Shown one piece after another: positions 41,655 to 50,275 of a DNA stretch of 64,000 bases. Positions within the stretch are counted from its first letter, which is position 1. Each line of letters begins with the position of its first letter. The stretch covers positions 154,368 through 218,367 of the forward strand of contig NZ_CANLKW010000005.1 of NCBI RefSeq assembly GCF_947491795.1, read 5' to 3'. The notes below the pieces were generated by a model. That model was not told the origin of the DNA. It saw only the letters and a program-made list of their open reading frames with translations, and searched no databases. The position numbers and the translations under genes were made by a program. The stretch comes from an uncultured Roseobacter sp. GTDB lineage: Bacteria; Pseudomonadota; Alphaproteobacteria; Rhodobacterales; Rhodobacteraceae.

Positions 41655-42950
41655 ATGGCCAATGTTGTCGTTGTCGGCGCCCAGTGGGGCGATGAGGGAA
41701 AAGGCAAAATCGTTGACTGGCTCAGCGAACGTGCGGATGTGATTGCGCGGTTTCAGGGCGGGCACAATGCGGGCCACACCCTGGTGATTGACGGCAAGGT
41801 CTATAAGCTGAATGCGCTGCCGTCGGGGGTGGTGCGGGGCGGGAAGCTGTCTGTGATCGGCAACGGTGTGGTGCTGGACCCCTGGCATCTGCTGGGCGAG
41901 ATCGACACGATCCGCGCGCAGGGGGTGGAGATCACACCCGGAACGCTGATGATCGCGGAGAATACGCCGCTGATCCTGCCGATCCACGGCGAGCTGGACC
42001 GGGCGCGTGAGGAAGCCGCGAGCAAGGGGACCAAGATCGGGACCACGGGCCGTGGCATCGGCCCGGCCTATGAGGACAAGGTGGGACGGCGGTCGGTGCG
42101 GGTGGCGGACCTGGCGGATCCGGCGACCCTGGAGGCGCGGGTGGACCGGGCGTTGCAGCATCATGATCCCTTGCGCCGGGGCCTGGGGATAGAGCCCGTG
42201 GACCGCGATGCGCTGCTGGCGCAGCTGAGCGACGTGGCGCCTGAGATTCTGAAATATGCGGCACCTGTGTGGAAGGTGCTGAATGAAAAGCGAAAGGCAG
42301 GAAAACGTATCCTGTTTGAGGGTGCGCAGGGTGCTCTGCTGGACATCGATTTTGGCACCTATCCTTTTGTGACCTCGTCCAATGTGATTGCGGGGCAGGC
42401 GGCCACGGGTGTGGGGATCGGGCCCGGGTCGATTGACTATGTCCTGGGCATTGTGAAGGCCTATACGACCCGCGTGGGCGAGGGGCCGTTTCCGTCAGAG
42501 CTGGATGATGCGGACGGGCAGCGCCTGGGCGAGCGTGGCCATGAGTTTGGCACTGTTACGGGGCGCAAACGGCGGTGCGGCTGGTTTGACGCGGTGCTGG
42601 TGCGCCAGACCTGTGCCACGTCGGGTGTGAACGGTATCGCCTTTACCAAGCTTGATGTGCTCGACGGGTTTGACACGCTGAAAATCTGTGTCGGCTATGA
42701 CCTGGACGGGGTGCGGGTGGATTATCTGCCCACGGCTGCGGATCATCAGGCGCGCTGTACGCCGATCTACGAAGAGATGCCCGGCTGGTCTGAGTCGACC
42801 GAAGGCGCGCGCAGCTGGGCCGATCTGCCGGCCAATGCGATTAAATACGTGCGCCGGGTCGAAGAGTTGATCGACTGTCCTGTCGCCCTACTCTCTACCT
42901 CGCCGGAGCGGGAAGACACCATTCTGGTCACGGATCCTTTTGCCGACTGA
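41655..42950 (+). CDS. purA: Adenylosuccinate synthetase
   Basis: GTP-dependent ligation of aspartate to IMP, the first step to AMP. The 431-residue enzyme opens NVVVVGAQWGDEGKGKIVDW (GTP P-loop), then RFQGGHNAGHTLV, later TTGRGIGPAYEDK, GAQGALLDIDFGTYPFVTSS and GRKRRCGWFDAV. Length is normal. The small DUF2842 protein follows 8 bases after. Confidence 0.97.
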   Translation: MANVVVVGAQWGDEGKGKIVDWLSERADVIARFQGGHNAGHTLVIDGKVYKLNALPSGVVRGGKLSVIGNGVVLDPWHLLGEIDTIRAQGVEITPGTLMIAENTPLILPIHGELDRAREEAASKGTKIGTTGRGIGPAYEDKVGRRSVRVADLADPATLEARVDRALQHHDPLRRGLGIEPVDRDALLAQLSDVAPEILKYAAPVWKVLNEKRKAGKRILFEGAQGALLDIDFGTYPFVTSSNVIAGQAATGVGIGPGSIDYVLGIVKAYTTRVGEGPFPSELDDADGQRLGERGHEFGTVTGRKRRCGWFDAVLVRQTCATSGVNGIAFTKLDVLDGFDTLKICVGYDLDGVRVDYLPTAADHQARCTPIYEEMPGWSESTEGARSWADLPANAIKYVRRVEELIDCPVALLSTSPEREDTILVTDPFAD

Positions 42951-42958
42951 GGTGTGAT

Positions 42959-43183
42959 ATGACCTACAAGACCCGCAGGCGGCTGTCCCTGCTCATTCTG
43001 CTGGTGGGCCTGCCGCTTTATATCGTGGTGGCCGTTACGGCAATAAACCTGATGGACCGACCGTCTATTTTTGTGGAACTGCTGGTCTATGTCGGGCTGG
43101 GGGTGCTCTGGGCCGTGCCGCTGAAGGCGGTGTTCCGGGGGATCGGCCAGGCCGACCCGGATGGTCCTGACAGCGGTTCCTGA
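42959..43183 (+). CDS. DUF2842 small membrane protein
   Basis: A 74-residue protein with two membrane helices (LLILLVGLPLYIVVAVTAINL and VELLVYVGLGVLWAVPLKAVF) and a polar C-terminus. This matches the DUF2842 family found in alphaproteobacteria, with no known function. It follows purA by 8 bases and is probably co-transcribed. Confidence 0.85.
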   Translation: MTYKTRRRLSLLILLVGLPLYIVVAVTAINLMDRPSIFVELLVYVGLGVLWAVPLKAVFRGIGQADPDGPDSGS

Positions 43184-43194
43184 TCCGGAACCCG

Positions 43195-43225
43195 AAAAAA
43201 AACGGCGCGCCGGAGAGGCACGCCG
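43195..43225 (-). terminator. Rho-independent terminator for the 699-residue protein gene
   Basis: On the minus strand a 9-bp stem CGGCGTGCC / GGCGCGCCG (one G-T pair, 5-base loop) is followed by eight T. It lies 25 bases after the stop of the downstream-facing gene. Confidence 0.88.
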
Positions 43226-43249
43226 CTGATGGGTAGGGTAAGGGGTGGT

Positions 43250-45349
43250 TCAGCCTGCCGCGCGCTCGTCCGGGCGATAGCCGATTTCCTGGGATGCGGC
43301 GAAACGCCCGCCCTGCATCTTTTCGATTTTCCCGGCGCGCAAAAGCTGGCCAAAACTGCGCAGCCCGTCTTCGCGTGAGAAATTACCGCCCCCGGCCTGC
43401 CTTACGCGGGTCATGAGCTGCGGGCGCGAGAACTGTTCCTGACCTTCGACAAAGGCCATATAGGCTGCGGCAGCTTCCAGAAGGTCGGGCAGGCGTGTTG
43501 CGCCCATTTCCTCGGCAAAGGCGGCAAAACCGGTGTCGGGTGCAAGGTCATCGCCCGCTTCGAAGGTGGCAGCGACGCGGCGGGGTGCGACGGGCTCTGA
43601 GCTGTCATCGATGCGCTGTGCGGCCACCAGTTTAAGCGGCATCGGCTGCGCAGGTGCAGGGCGGTCTGTGCGTGCCGCAGGCTCGGACGCAGGGCGGCGC
43701 GGTTTGACGACCTCGGCCAGATCGCTGCGGTATTTTTCGACAGATGCCTTGTCCTCGGCATCCGTGTCCATCGACTTGTCTGCAAAACGTGCAGCAACCG
43801 CGGCGCGCAGGTGCGAGAAGGCACTGCGGCGTGTGGCACCCTCCGGCTCTTCCATCTGGTGATCCGCTTCGGCCATCAGGCGGGAGACGTCCTCGTCGGC
43901 ACCATCGCCGATTGCCGGCAGAGTGTCCCGCGCGGATGTCCGGCTGGCAGGCTCTGTCGTGGCTGTTGCCTCTGCGTCGTCCAGGATTTCCAGCTCACCG
44001 GACTCGAGCGCTGCATTCAGCTCTTCGGTGTTCACTTTGAGAACCCGGCCCGTGACGATCACGTCGCCATCTTCCATGAGACTTGCAGCATCATCGGCGC
44101 TCTCTCCCGCGAACAGGTTGTCTGCGGTTGACGGGTCCGCTTTGGGTGCTGTGTCCCTGTCCGGCGACACAGTGTCATCCTGCGTCAGGATCAGTGTCTG
44201 CGCGTCAGAAGAGACGGTTTCCGACCCGGGCGTTTCCCTGTGCTGTTGTTCGGGCAGATCAGCGGCAGCCTCAGCGGTCATGTCGCTGTCGATACGGTCG
44301 AGGATCGCTGAGAGATCATCCTCCTGCAGGCTTTCATGGACATCCGCCTCTTCGACGGGGTCCTCCTGCTGCACGCTCCAGGCCGTGATTTCAGCAAGCG
44401 CTTCGCCGGTCAGCTGGTCTTCTTTGACAATGTCCGGATCAGAAAGGTCTGCATCTGCTTGCCCGACAAATCCGGCGATCACATCACCATCGGTCTGTGC
44501 TGCAATGTTGTCATCCTCGTCCTCAAATTCTTCTCTCACGGGCTGAAAATCCGGCATCGCGATGGTCGGGAAACTGTCATTCAGGGGCGCTTCGCTGCGG
44601 ATGTCCTCCTCATAGTCCTCGTCCACCACCACATCTTCGTCATCGTGGCGGGAGACAACGGCGCGGATCCGGGCCAGACGGTCTGCGATGCTTTCGTTGC
44701 GGGCGGTATCGGAGACTTCCGCGACCTCAAGAGGTTCGGCCAGCGGAATGTCAGCGGCAGGCACGTCCAGCGGCGCATTGTCTTCCACGATCTCAAAGCT
44801 CTCGTCGATGTCCGGGCTCTGCGCAAAAAAGGCCTCCGCCGCAGCGGGCGCATCAACAGGTGCGGCGGTGTCTGCGGGGTCAGTCCCGTGCTGAAATGTT
44901 TCCGGGGCGTCCTGCACCAGCGGCGCGACCACCGGATCCGCCGGTTGGATTTCCTGGTAAGTTTCCGCAGGCGCTGTGGCCAGGGGGGCAGGCTCTGCCA
45001 CAGGCAGTTCCGGTGCGACCGGGTGTGCGGCCTCTTGCACTGCGGGTGCCGCAGTGACCACCACGGCGGCTTCGGCAGCCGCTTCGGTATTCTCCTGGGC
45101 TGCGGTCAGCGTGATCCGGCCATCCTGTTCGCTGGCCTGCACACGGCGTGCGAGCTCGCGCTGGGCAATCTGTGCCAGCATCTCTGCGTCGGGTTGGGGA
45201 GGTTCGGCACCAAAGTACCGGTCGTCTGCGGCCAGATCGCGGAAATATTCCGCAATGGCCTTCATTGTGTCAAAGCTGTCGTCGAACCCTTCAAGGGTGC
45301 AGGAAAATGTGCCGTAGGAGACTGTCAGAATCTTATTGTTTTTAATCAT
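43250..45349 (-). CDS. Large acidic protein with conserved N- and C-terminal ends, unknown function
   Basis: A 699-residue protein. The N-terminal 75 residues are compact and look conserved in Roseobacters (TVSYGTFSCTLEGFDDSFDTMKAI begins it, then AEYFRDLAADDRYFGAE). The long middle (about 80-500) is strongly acidic, low-complexity and probably disordered. The C-terminal 100 residues are ordered again (FAAFAEEMGATRLPDLLEAAAAYMAF, RPQLMTRVRQAGGGNFSREDGLRSFGQLL). This arrangement suggests a scaffold. No signal peptide or membrane span. Own promoter with a palindrome and a strong terminator. Confidence 0.75.
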   Translation of the reverse strand: MIKNNKILTVSYGTFSCTLEGFDDSFDTMKAIAEYFRDLAADDRYFGAEPPQPDAEMLAQIAQRELARRVQASEQDGRITLTAAQENTEAAAEAAVVVTAAPAVQEAAHPVAPELPVAEPAPLATAPAETYQEIQPADPVVAPLVQDAPETFQHGTDPADTAAPVDAPAAAEAFFAQSPDIDESFEIVEDNAPLDVPAADIPLAEPLEVAEVSDTARNESIADRLARIRAVVSRHDDEDVVVDEDYEEDIRSEAPLNDSFPTIAMPDFQPVREEFEDEDDNIAAQTDGDVIAGFVGQADADLSDPDIVKEDQLTGEALAEITAWSVQQEDPVEEADVHESLQEDDLSAILDRIDSDMTAEAAADLPEQQHRETPGSETVSSDAQTLILTQDDTVSPDRDTAPKADPSTADNLFAGESADDAASLMEDGDVIVTGRVLKVNTEELNAALESGELEILDDAEATATTEPASRTSARDTLPAIGDGADEDVSRLMAEADHQMEEPEGATRRSAFSHLRAAVAARFADKSMDTDAEDKASVEKYRSDLAEVVKPRRPASEPAARTDRPAPAQPMPLKLVAAQRIDDSSEPVAPRRVAATFEAGDDLAPDTGFAAFAEEMGATRLPDLLEAAAAYMAFVEGQEQFSRPQLMTRVRQAGGGNFSREDGLRSFGQLLRAGKIEKMQGGRFAASQEIGYRPDERAAG

Positions 45350-45373
45350 GGGATGCTCGTCCTCAGTATTTTA

Positions 45374-45388
45374 TAAACAAGCTGTTTA
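45374..45388. promoter_or_regulatory. Palindrome at promoter of the 699-residue protein gene
   Basis: TAAACA-AGC-TGTTTA is a perfect 6-3-6 palindrome beginning 25 bases upstream of the gene start. On the minus strand it overlaps a TATAAA -10-like sequence, consistent with repression. Confidence 0.5.
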
Positions 45389-45487
45389 CCAAGATGACGG
45401 GTGCCAAAGCGGTGCGATTCTGTGATCATTTGCGGATCATTTTGTGGCGACATTGTGACCTAATTCCCTGATGGACGTTAACCAATC

Positions 45488-46210
45488 ATGAAAAACCCCC
45501 TTTATATCAGCGATCTGCCGCTCATTCTGGCCGGTGGCGGGCCTGTGGGCGCGGATGACTTTGTGGCAACACGCGCTTTTGCACCCGATTGTGTGGCAGC
45601 TGACGGGGGTGCCGGGGCGGCGCTGAAGGCCGGGATAATGCCGCAGGCCGTGATCGGCGATATGGATTCGCTGCCCCCCTCGGTGCGCGACCGCCTGCCG
45701 TCGGAGCGCATTCATCACATCGCCGAGCAGGACAGCACCGATTTCGACAAGGCCCTGCGCAATGTGTCAGCACCGCTGATCCTGGGGGTTGGCTTTGCCG
45801 GGGGGCGTATTGATCACCAGTTGTCCGTTTTTCACACGCTGACGGTGCGCTGTGAAATGCCGGTGCTTCTGCTGGGCGCGGAAGATGTCATTTTTCTGTG
45901 CCCGCCGGTGTTCCGGATGGCGGCAGAGCCTGGCCTGCGGGTATCGCTCTTTCCGATGGGGCCGGTGACGGGCCGGTCGCAGGGGCTGGAGTGGCCGATT
46001 GACGGGCTGGATTTTGCGCCCGGGCTGCGGTCGGGCACGTCGAACCGGGCGACGGGGGATATTCATCTGGAAATGGATGCGCCGATGATGCTGTGTCTGA
46101 TGCCGCGCGAGAGCCTCGCCGCTGTCGCTGCTGCGCTGCTCAGGCCTGAAGCGCCCGGGCGGTGGCCCGCTCGCGCAGAACGATATAGAGACCTGCCCCC
46201 ATCGTTATGA
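45488..46210 (+). CDS. thiN: Thiamine pyrophosphokinase
   Basis: Transfers pyrophosphate from ATP to thiamine. The 240-residue protein has LILAGGGPVGADDFVA, VAADGGAGAALKAGIMPQAVIGDMDS (metal/ATP binding), EQDSTDFDKALR and GVGFAGGRIDHQLS (thiamine site), plus the C-terminal beta domain with GTSNRATGDIHLE. The 3' end overlaps the convergent EamA gene by 71 bases; the frame is open to a proper TGA. Upstream, TTAACCAA lies just before the ATG. Confidence 0.92.
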   Translation: MKNPLYISDLPLILAGGGPVGADDFVATRAFAPDCVAADGGAGAALKAGIMPQAVIGDMDSLPPSVRDRLPSERIHHIAEQDSTDFDKALRNVSAPLILGVGFAGGRIDHQLSVFHTLTVRCEMPVLLLGAEDVIFLCPPVFRMAAEPGLRVSLFPMGPVTGRSQGLEWPIDGLDFAPGLRSGTSNRATGDIHLEMDAPMMLCLMPRESLAAVAAALLRPEAPGRWPARAERYRDLPPSL

Positions 46211-47042
46211 CAATGCCCAGGGATGCCAGCGGGTTCGGGAAGTCGCCGAAGACCACAAAGCCGATGACGGTGGCAAAAGGTATCTCGAGGTATTGCATCG
46301 GGGCCAGCGTCGCAGAGGGCGCGTAGCGCAGCGACCAGGTCATCAACAGATGCGCCACGGTGCCCAGAACACCGATGCCCAGCAGCAGCGTCCAGTCCAT
46401 CGAGGAGACGGTCACGAACTGAACCTGCGTCCAGTCAGTGCCCCGGAACATCCAGAACACCGGCAGCATGACGAGAACGGCAATCACACCGCTGACCGCC
46501 TGCAGGCCGATGGGGTCGGTTTCTTTGGCGATCTGGCGGGTGACCAGCATGAAAAAGGCGAAATTCACCGCGACCCCCACGGGCAGCAGCGCGGGCCAGC
46601 CGACCTGGGCAAAGCTGGGCTGGACCACCATAAGCGTCCCCAGAAAACCCACGGCACAGGCGGCGATACGCCTGCTGCCCACTTCTTCGTTCAGTGCATA
46701 GTGACCGAGGATCAGCATGATAAAGGGCATCACAAATGCAATTGCGACGGCATCGGCGAGCGGCAGATATTTGAGGGCCGTGACCATCATTCCGATACCG
46801 GCAATGTGCAGCAGGGTGCGCAGAATGGTCAGCAGAAAGACGCGGCGATCCATGCGCCATGCCCGCCCGCTGAGCCAGACAAGCGGGATCAGCAGCACAG
46901 CCTGGACCGCAAATCGGACCACCACCAGTTGCCCGACCGGCACCGTCTGACCGAGAATTTTGGCCACGGCATCCCCGACAGGTGCAAGCACGCAAAAGCC
47001 GAGCATCAGCATGATGCCGAGAAGAGGACGGTCCAGTGACAT
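46140..47042 (-). CDS. EamA/DMT-family transporter
   Basis: Drug/metabolite transporter of 300 residues with ten predicted membrane helices in two EamA repeats (first begins GIMLMLGFCVLAPVGDAVAK, second around ALLPVGVAVNFAFFMLVTRQ). The tail RERATARALQA overlaps the thiN 3' end antisense. Substrate unknown; members export metabolites. Confidence 0.87.
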   Translation of the reverse strand: MSLDRPLLGIMLMLGFCVLAPVGDAVAKILGQTVPVGQLVVVRFAVQAVLLIPLVWLSGRAWRMDRRVFLLTILRTLLHIAGIGMMVTALKYLPLADAVAIAFVMPFIMLILGHYALNEEVGSRRIAACAVGFLGTLMVVQPSFAQVGWPALLPVGVAVNFAFFMLVTRQIAKETDPIGLQAVSGVIAVLVMLPVFWMFRGTDWTQVQFVTVSSMDWTLLLGIGVLGTVAHLLMTWSLRYAPSATLAPMQYLEIPFATVIGFVVFGDFPNPLASLGIVITMGAGLYIVLRERATARALQA

Positions 47043-47125
47043 TGGCGGATGCTAGGTCGGGGGCCGCTGCTTTGCAAGCGGTGGTTGTGCGCGGTGGCGC
47101 GGCGGTTTGGCGAAATACCGCCGGA

Positions 47126-48499
47126 TCAACAGTTTGGCACGTTTACAGCCAGCCCGCCCAGCGATGTTTCCTTGTATTTCTCTGACATGTCCCGACCGGT
47201 CTGGCGCATGGTTTCGATACAGGCATCCAGTGGCACGAGGTGCGTGCCATCCCCGCGCAGGGCCAGCGAGGCGGCGGACACGGCCTTGATTGCGCCCAGA
47301 CCGTTGCGCTCTATACAGGGCACCTGCACCAGGCCTTTGACCGGGTCGCAGGTCATGCCGAGGTGATGCTCCAGAGCAATCTCGGCTGCATTTTCCACCT
47401 GGGCCGGTGTGCCGCCCATGACGGCACACAGACCTGCCGCTGCCATGGCCGCTGCAGAACCCACTTCGGCCTGGCACCCCGCCTCGGCCCCCGAAATAGA
47501 GGCGTTGTATTTGACCAGGCCACCGATGGCGGCGGCGGTGAGCAGAAAGTCCTCCACATGCGCCTCGGAGGCGCCGGGCACATGATCGAGGTAGTATTTC
47601 AGCGTCGCCGGCAACACACCTGCGGCCCCGTTGGTCGGGGCCGTCACGACCTGACCGCCGGCGGCGTTTTCCTCGTTCACGGCCATGGCGTAAACACTCA
47701 TCCAGTCATTGATGGTATGCGGCGCGGTCAGGTTCATCCCGCGCTCCTCCAGCAGCTTCTGGTGAATGCCCCGGGCGCGGCGTTTCACGTTCAGCCCGCC
47801 GGGCAGAATGCCATCGTTTGCCAGACCCCGTTCAATACAGTCATTCATCACCTGCCAGAGACGCCGCGTCCCGCTGCGCAGGTTTTCGTGCCCGATGCGG
47901 CTGTCCTCGTTCGCCCGTTTCATCTGGGCAATTGATTTACCTGAGGTTGTGGACATCTGCAGCATTTCGGCCGCGGATTTGAAAGGGAAGGGCACCGGTG
48001 CGCCGTCGTCTGTGTCCTTTCCGGCGGCCAGTTCGGCCTCTGTCATCACGAAACCACCGCCGATGGAATAGAAAGTCTCGCGCAGGGTAACATCCCCCTG
48101 CGCATCCGTCGCCATCAGGATCATCCCGTTGGCATGGCCCGGCAGCGCGTTGTCATAGTCAAAGACCAGATCGTTGGCGGGGGCAAAGCGCAGCGGTGCC
48201 AGCCCCTCCGGTTCGATCATACCGGTGGCGCGGATCTGTGTCAGAACGGCCTCGGCTTTTTCTGCATCATAGGTGTCCGGCACAAATCCGGCGAGACCCA
48301 GAATGGTGGCCCGGTCGGTTGCGTGGCCGACGCCGGTAAAGGCGAGACTGCCGTGCAGAGAGGCGCGCAGACCGTGAAATTCGAAAGGAGAGGTGCGCAT
48401 CATGTCCAGAAAGCGTGCAGCAGCCATCATGGGGCCCATCGTATGGGATGACGAGGGGCCGATACCCACTTTGAACATATCGAATACAGACAAAAACAT
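47126..48499 (-). CDS. sdaA: L-serine ammonia-lyase (single chain, iron-sulfur)
   Basis: Deaminates L-serine to pyruvate and ammonia using a [4Fe-4S] cluster. The 457-residue single-chain enzyme starts SVFDMFKVGIGPSSSHTMGP (beta domain), then GFVPDTYDAEKAEAVL; the catalytic alpha part has GGQVVTAPTNGAAGVLPAT and SGAEAGCQAEVGSA, plus HHLGMTCDPVKGLVQVPCIERN with two cluster cysteines. The GST-like gene stop lies directly before its start. Confidence 0.95.
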   Translation of the reverse strand: MFLSVFDMFKVGIGPSSSHTMGPMMAAARFLDMMRTSPFEFHGLRASLHGSLAFTGVGHATDRATILGLAGFVPDTYDAEKAEAVLTQIRATGMIEPEGLAPLRFAPANDLVFDYDNALPGHANGMILMATDAQGDVTLRETFYSIGGGFVMTEAELAAGKDTDDGAPVPFPFKSAAEMLQMSTTSGKSIAQMKRANEDSRIGHENLRSGTRRLWQVMNDCIERGLANDGILPGGLNVKRRARGIHQKLLEERGMNLTAPHTINDWMSVYAMAVNEENAAGGQVVTAPTNGAAGVLPATLKYYLDHVPGASEAHVEDFLLTAAAIGGLVKYNASISGAEAGCQAEVGSAAAMAAAGLCAVMGGTPAQVENAAEIALEHHLGMTCDPVKGLVQVPCIERNGLGAIKAVSAASLALRGDGTHLVPLDACIETMRQTGRDMSEKYKETSLGGLAVNVPNC

Positions 48500-49192
48500 C
48501 TAAAGAGCACTCCCCTCGGGCGGTTCTGGCGCGCGCGGCGCAGTGAACGGGGTGGCGCCCAGACCTTCGGCGGCCTGTGCCGCCCGCGTGCTGGCGCGCC
48601 CCTCCAGCCCCTGGGCCATCTGAAAGAGATTGTCAAAGGCTCTGAGATCAAACCAGCTGTGATCCGCGCCGCGTGGATAGAGCGCGCACCAGCGCAGCAT
48701 CGCGCCGAGATACCAGTCCAGAATGCCCGGCGCTGTGCCCGGGCTGACAACACGGTCCAACAACGTCAGGTGCCGGATGATGGCCTGGCGGGAAAAGGAC
48801 CGGAGCCTCTCCTGATCCGCAGGCCCGGATCCGATGTACTGGTCGGGGTAGAACAGCCGCCGGAGCTCGGCGTGCAGTGTGTTGGAGGCAAAAAAGAGCC
48901 ATTTCAGCGCCTCCGCCCGGGCAGGGCTGTCTGGCGCAGGAAACAGGCCGCTGCCGTGCCGGTCGGCGAGCCAGAGCAGAATCGCCGCAGTTTCCGACAC
49001 CGGCCCGTCCGGTGTTTCCAGCGCGGGGATCAGCCCGGCGGGGTTCACGGCCAGGTAATCCGCTGAGTGCTGCGCGCGTGCTTTCCGGTCGACCAGTTGT
49101 GTCCGGTAGGGCAGGCCCAGTTCCTCCAGCACCAGCCGGACCGGCAGGGAGGCATTGTCGGGCGCATAGTGAAGCACATAAGTCTGGGTCAT
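48500..49192 (-). CDS. Glutathione S-transferase family protein
   Basis: GST-like protein of 230 residues. The N-terminal thioredoxin fold shows YVLHYAPDNASLPVRLVLEEL, NPAGLIPALETPDGPVSETAAI (GSH-binding Pro and Glu-Thr/Ser); the C-terminal helical domain follows. I chose the ATG at 49192 (TQTYVLHYAPD) since all upstream sequence in this frame lacks homology and overlaps rpiA antisense. Directly adjacent to the sdaA start, so likely co-transcribed. Confidence 0.88.
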   Translation of the reverse strand: MTQTYVLHYAPDNASLPVRLVLEELGLPYRTQLVDRKARAQHSADYLAVNPAGLIPALETPDGPVSETAAILLWLADRHGSGLFPAPDSPARAEALKWLFFASNTLHAELRRLFYPDQYIGSGPADQERLRSFSRQAIIRHLTLLDRVVSPGTAPGILDWYLGAMLRWCALYPRGADHSWFDLRAFDNLFQMAQGLEGRASTRAAQAAEGLGATPFTAPRAPEPPEGSAL

Positions 49193-49373
49193 GCCTGTCA
49201 GATAGGGTATCTGCACCGGCCCGGGCGCAGCAAAAGCGACCGGTGGCGTCGAAAAACGCATCAATTGCCGGGTGTGCCGGCACAGATGCTCTGAATCATG
49301 GCAAATCGGGTCTCGCAAGGCCTGCGCCTGTTGCCTATAAGGCCTGTGACTGCCAGCACCAGGAGCCTGCCCG

Positions 49374-50162
49374 ATGACGTCCGAACTCTCCCTGATCGAC
49401 AAAGCGAAATTCATTTCTGCAAAACGTGCATCGCAATACGTGGAAAGCGGGATGAAAGTTGGTCTGGGGACGGGTTCCACCGCGGCATGGCTGGTGAAAT
49501 GCCTGGGCGAGCGGGTCCGGGATGAGGGCCTGCAGATCAAAGGGGTGCCCACATCCACACGTACCGCCGAACTGGCGCGCGAGGTTGGGATCGAGGTCAT
49601 CACGCTGGATCAGGCGCGCTGGCTGGATCTGACCATCGACGGGGCGGATGAATTTGACAGCGACCTGAACCTGATCAAAGGCGGCGGCGGGGCTCTGCTG
49701 CAGGAGAAAATCGTGGCCACGGCCTCGGACCAGATGATCGTCATCGCGGATGCGGGCAAAGAAGTGGGTACACTGGGGGCCTTTCCGCTGCCCATCGAAG
49801 TGATCCCTTTCGGTTTGCAGACAACAAAGGCCCTGGTGGAGGAGACGCTGGTTTCCATGGACGTTCTGGGCCGTGACACCACGCTGCGGATGAACGGCGA
49901 TGCGCCCTTTGTCACGGACGAGGGCAATCACATCCTGGATCTGCACCTGAAACGGATCGGGGACGCGCGCCAACTGGCGCTGGTGATCAACCAGATGCCC
50001 GGTGTGGTCGAGAACGGGCTGTTCATCGACATCTGTGACCGTGTGATCATCGGCTTTGGAGATGGCCGTGTGGAAATCCGCGATCTCAGCGAGGGCCGGG
50101 TGGCCACAGAGCGTTTCGACTTTGCCGATACAGATAATCTTTTTGCCGATCTTGTGGACTGA
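49374..50162 (+). CDS. rpiA: Ribose-5-phosphate isomerase A
   Basis: Interconverts ribose 5-phosphate and ribulose 5-phosphate. The 262-residue protein has KVGLGTGSTAAWLVKCLGERV, GVPTSTRTAELAREVGI, DLTIDGADEFD (catalytic Asp), LIKGGGGALLQEKIVA and the phosphate loop KEVGTLGAFPLPIEV. Length is typical. Upstream of gor by 113 bases with a separate palindrome. Confidence 0.95.
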   Translation: MTSELSLIDKAKFISAKRASQYVESGMKVGLGTGSTAAWLVKCLGERVRDEGLQIKGVPTSTRTAELAREVGIEVITLDQARWLDLTIDGADEFDSDLNLIKGGGGALLQEKIVATASDQMIVIADAGKEVGTLGAFPLPIEVIPFGLQTTKALVEETLVSMDVLGRDTTLRMNGDAPFVTDEGNHILDLHLKRIGDARQLALVINQMPGVVENGLFIDICDRVIIGFGDGRVEIRDLSEGRVATERFDFADTDNLFADLVD

Positions 50163-50227
50163 GCCTATCACAGATCGGTGACCCTGCTTGCGCCCGTGCG
50201 GCGCGGCCCGCAGATAACAAAGCTCCT

Positions 50228-50242
50228 GCACCTGACAGGTGC
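50228..50242. promoter_or_regulatory. 15-bp palindrome upstream of gor
   Basis: GCACCTG-A-CAGGTGC is a perfect palindrome, 33 bases before the gor ATG. One-base loop rules out a useful hairpin, so it is more likely a protein-binding site. Confidence 0.5.
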
Positions 50243-50275
50243 CCGGACTGAAACAGACCACAGAAAGGCCCAGCC

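Noticed and set aside
44336..45376. 346-codon open frame opposite the 699-residue gene
   Set aside because: It runs through the acidic repeat region of the real gene and extends across that gene's start and promoter side; composition is Arg/Gly/Cys-rich without a domain.
49193..49603. N-terminal extension of the GST gene by 137 residues
   Set aside because: The extension is antisense to rpiA and has no GST similarity; the natural N-terminus starts at 49192.
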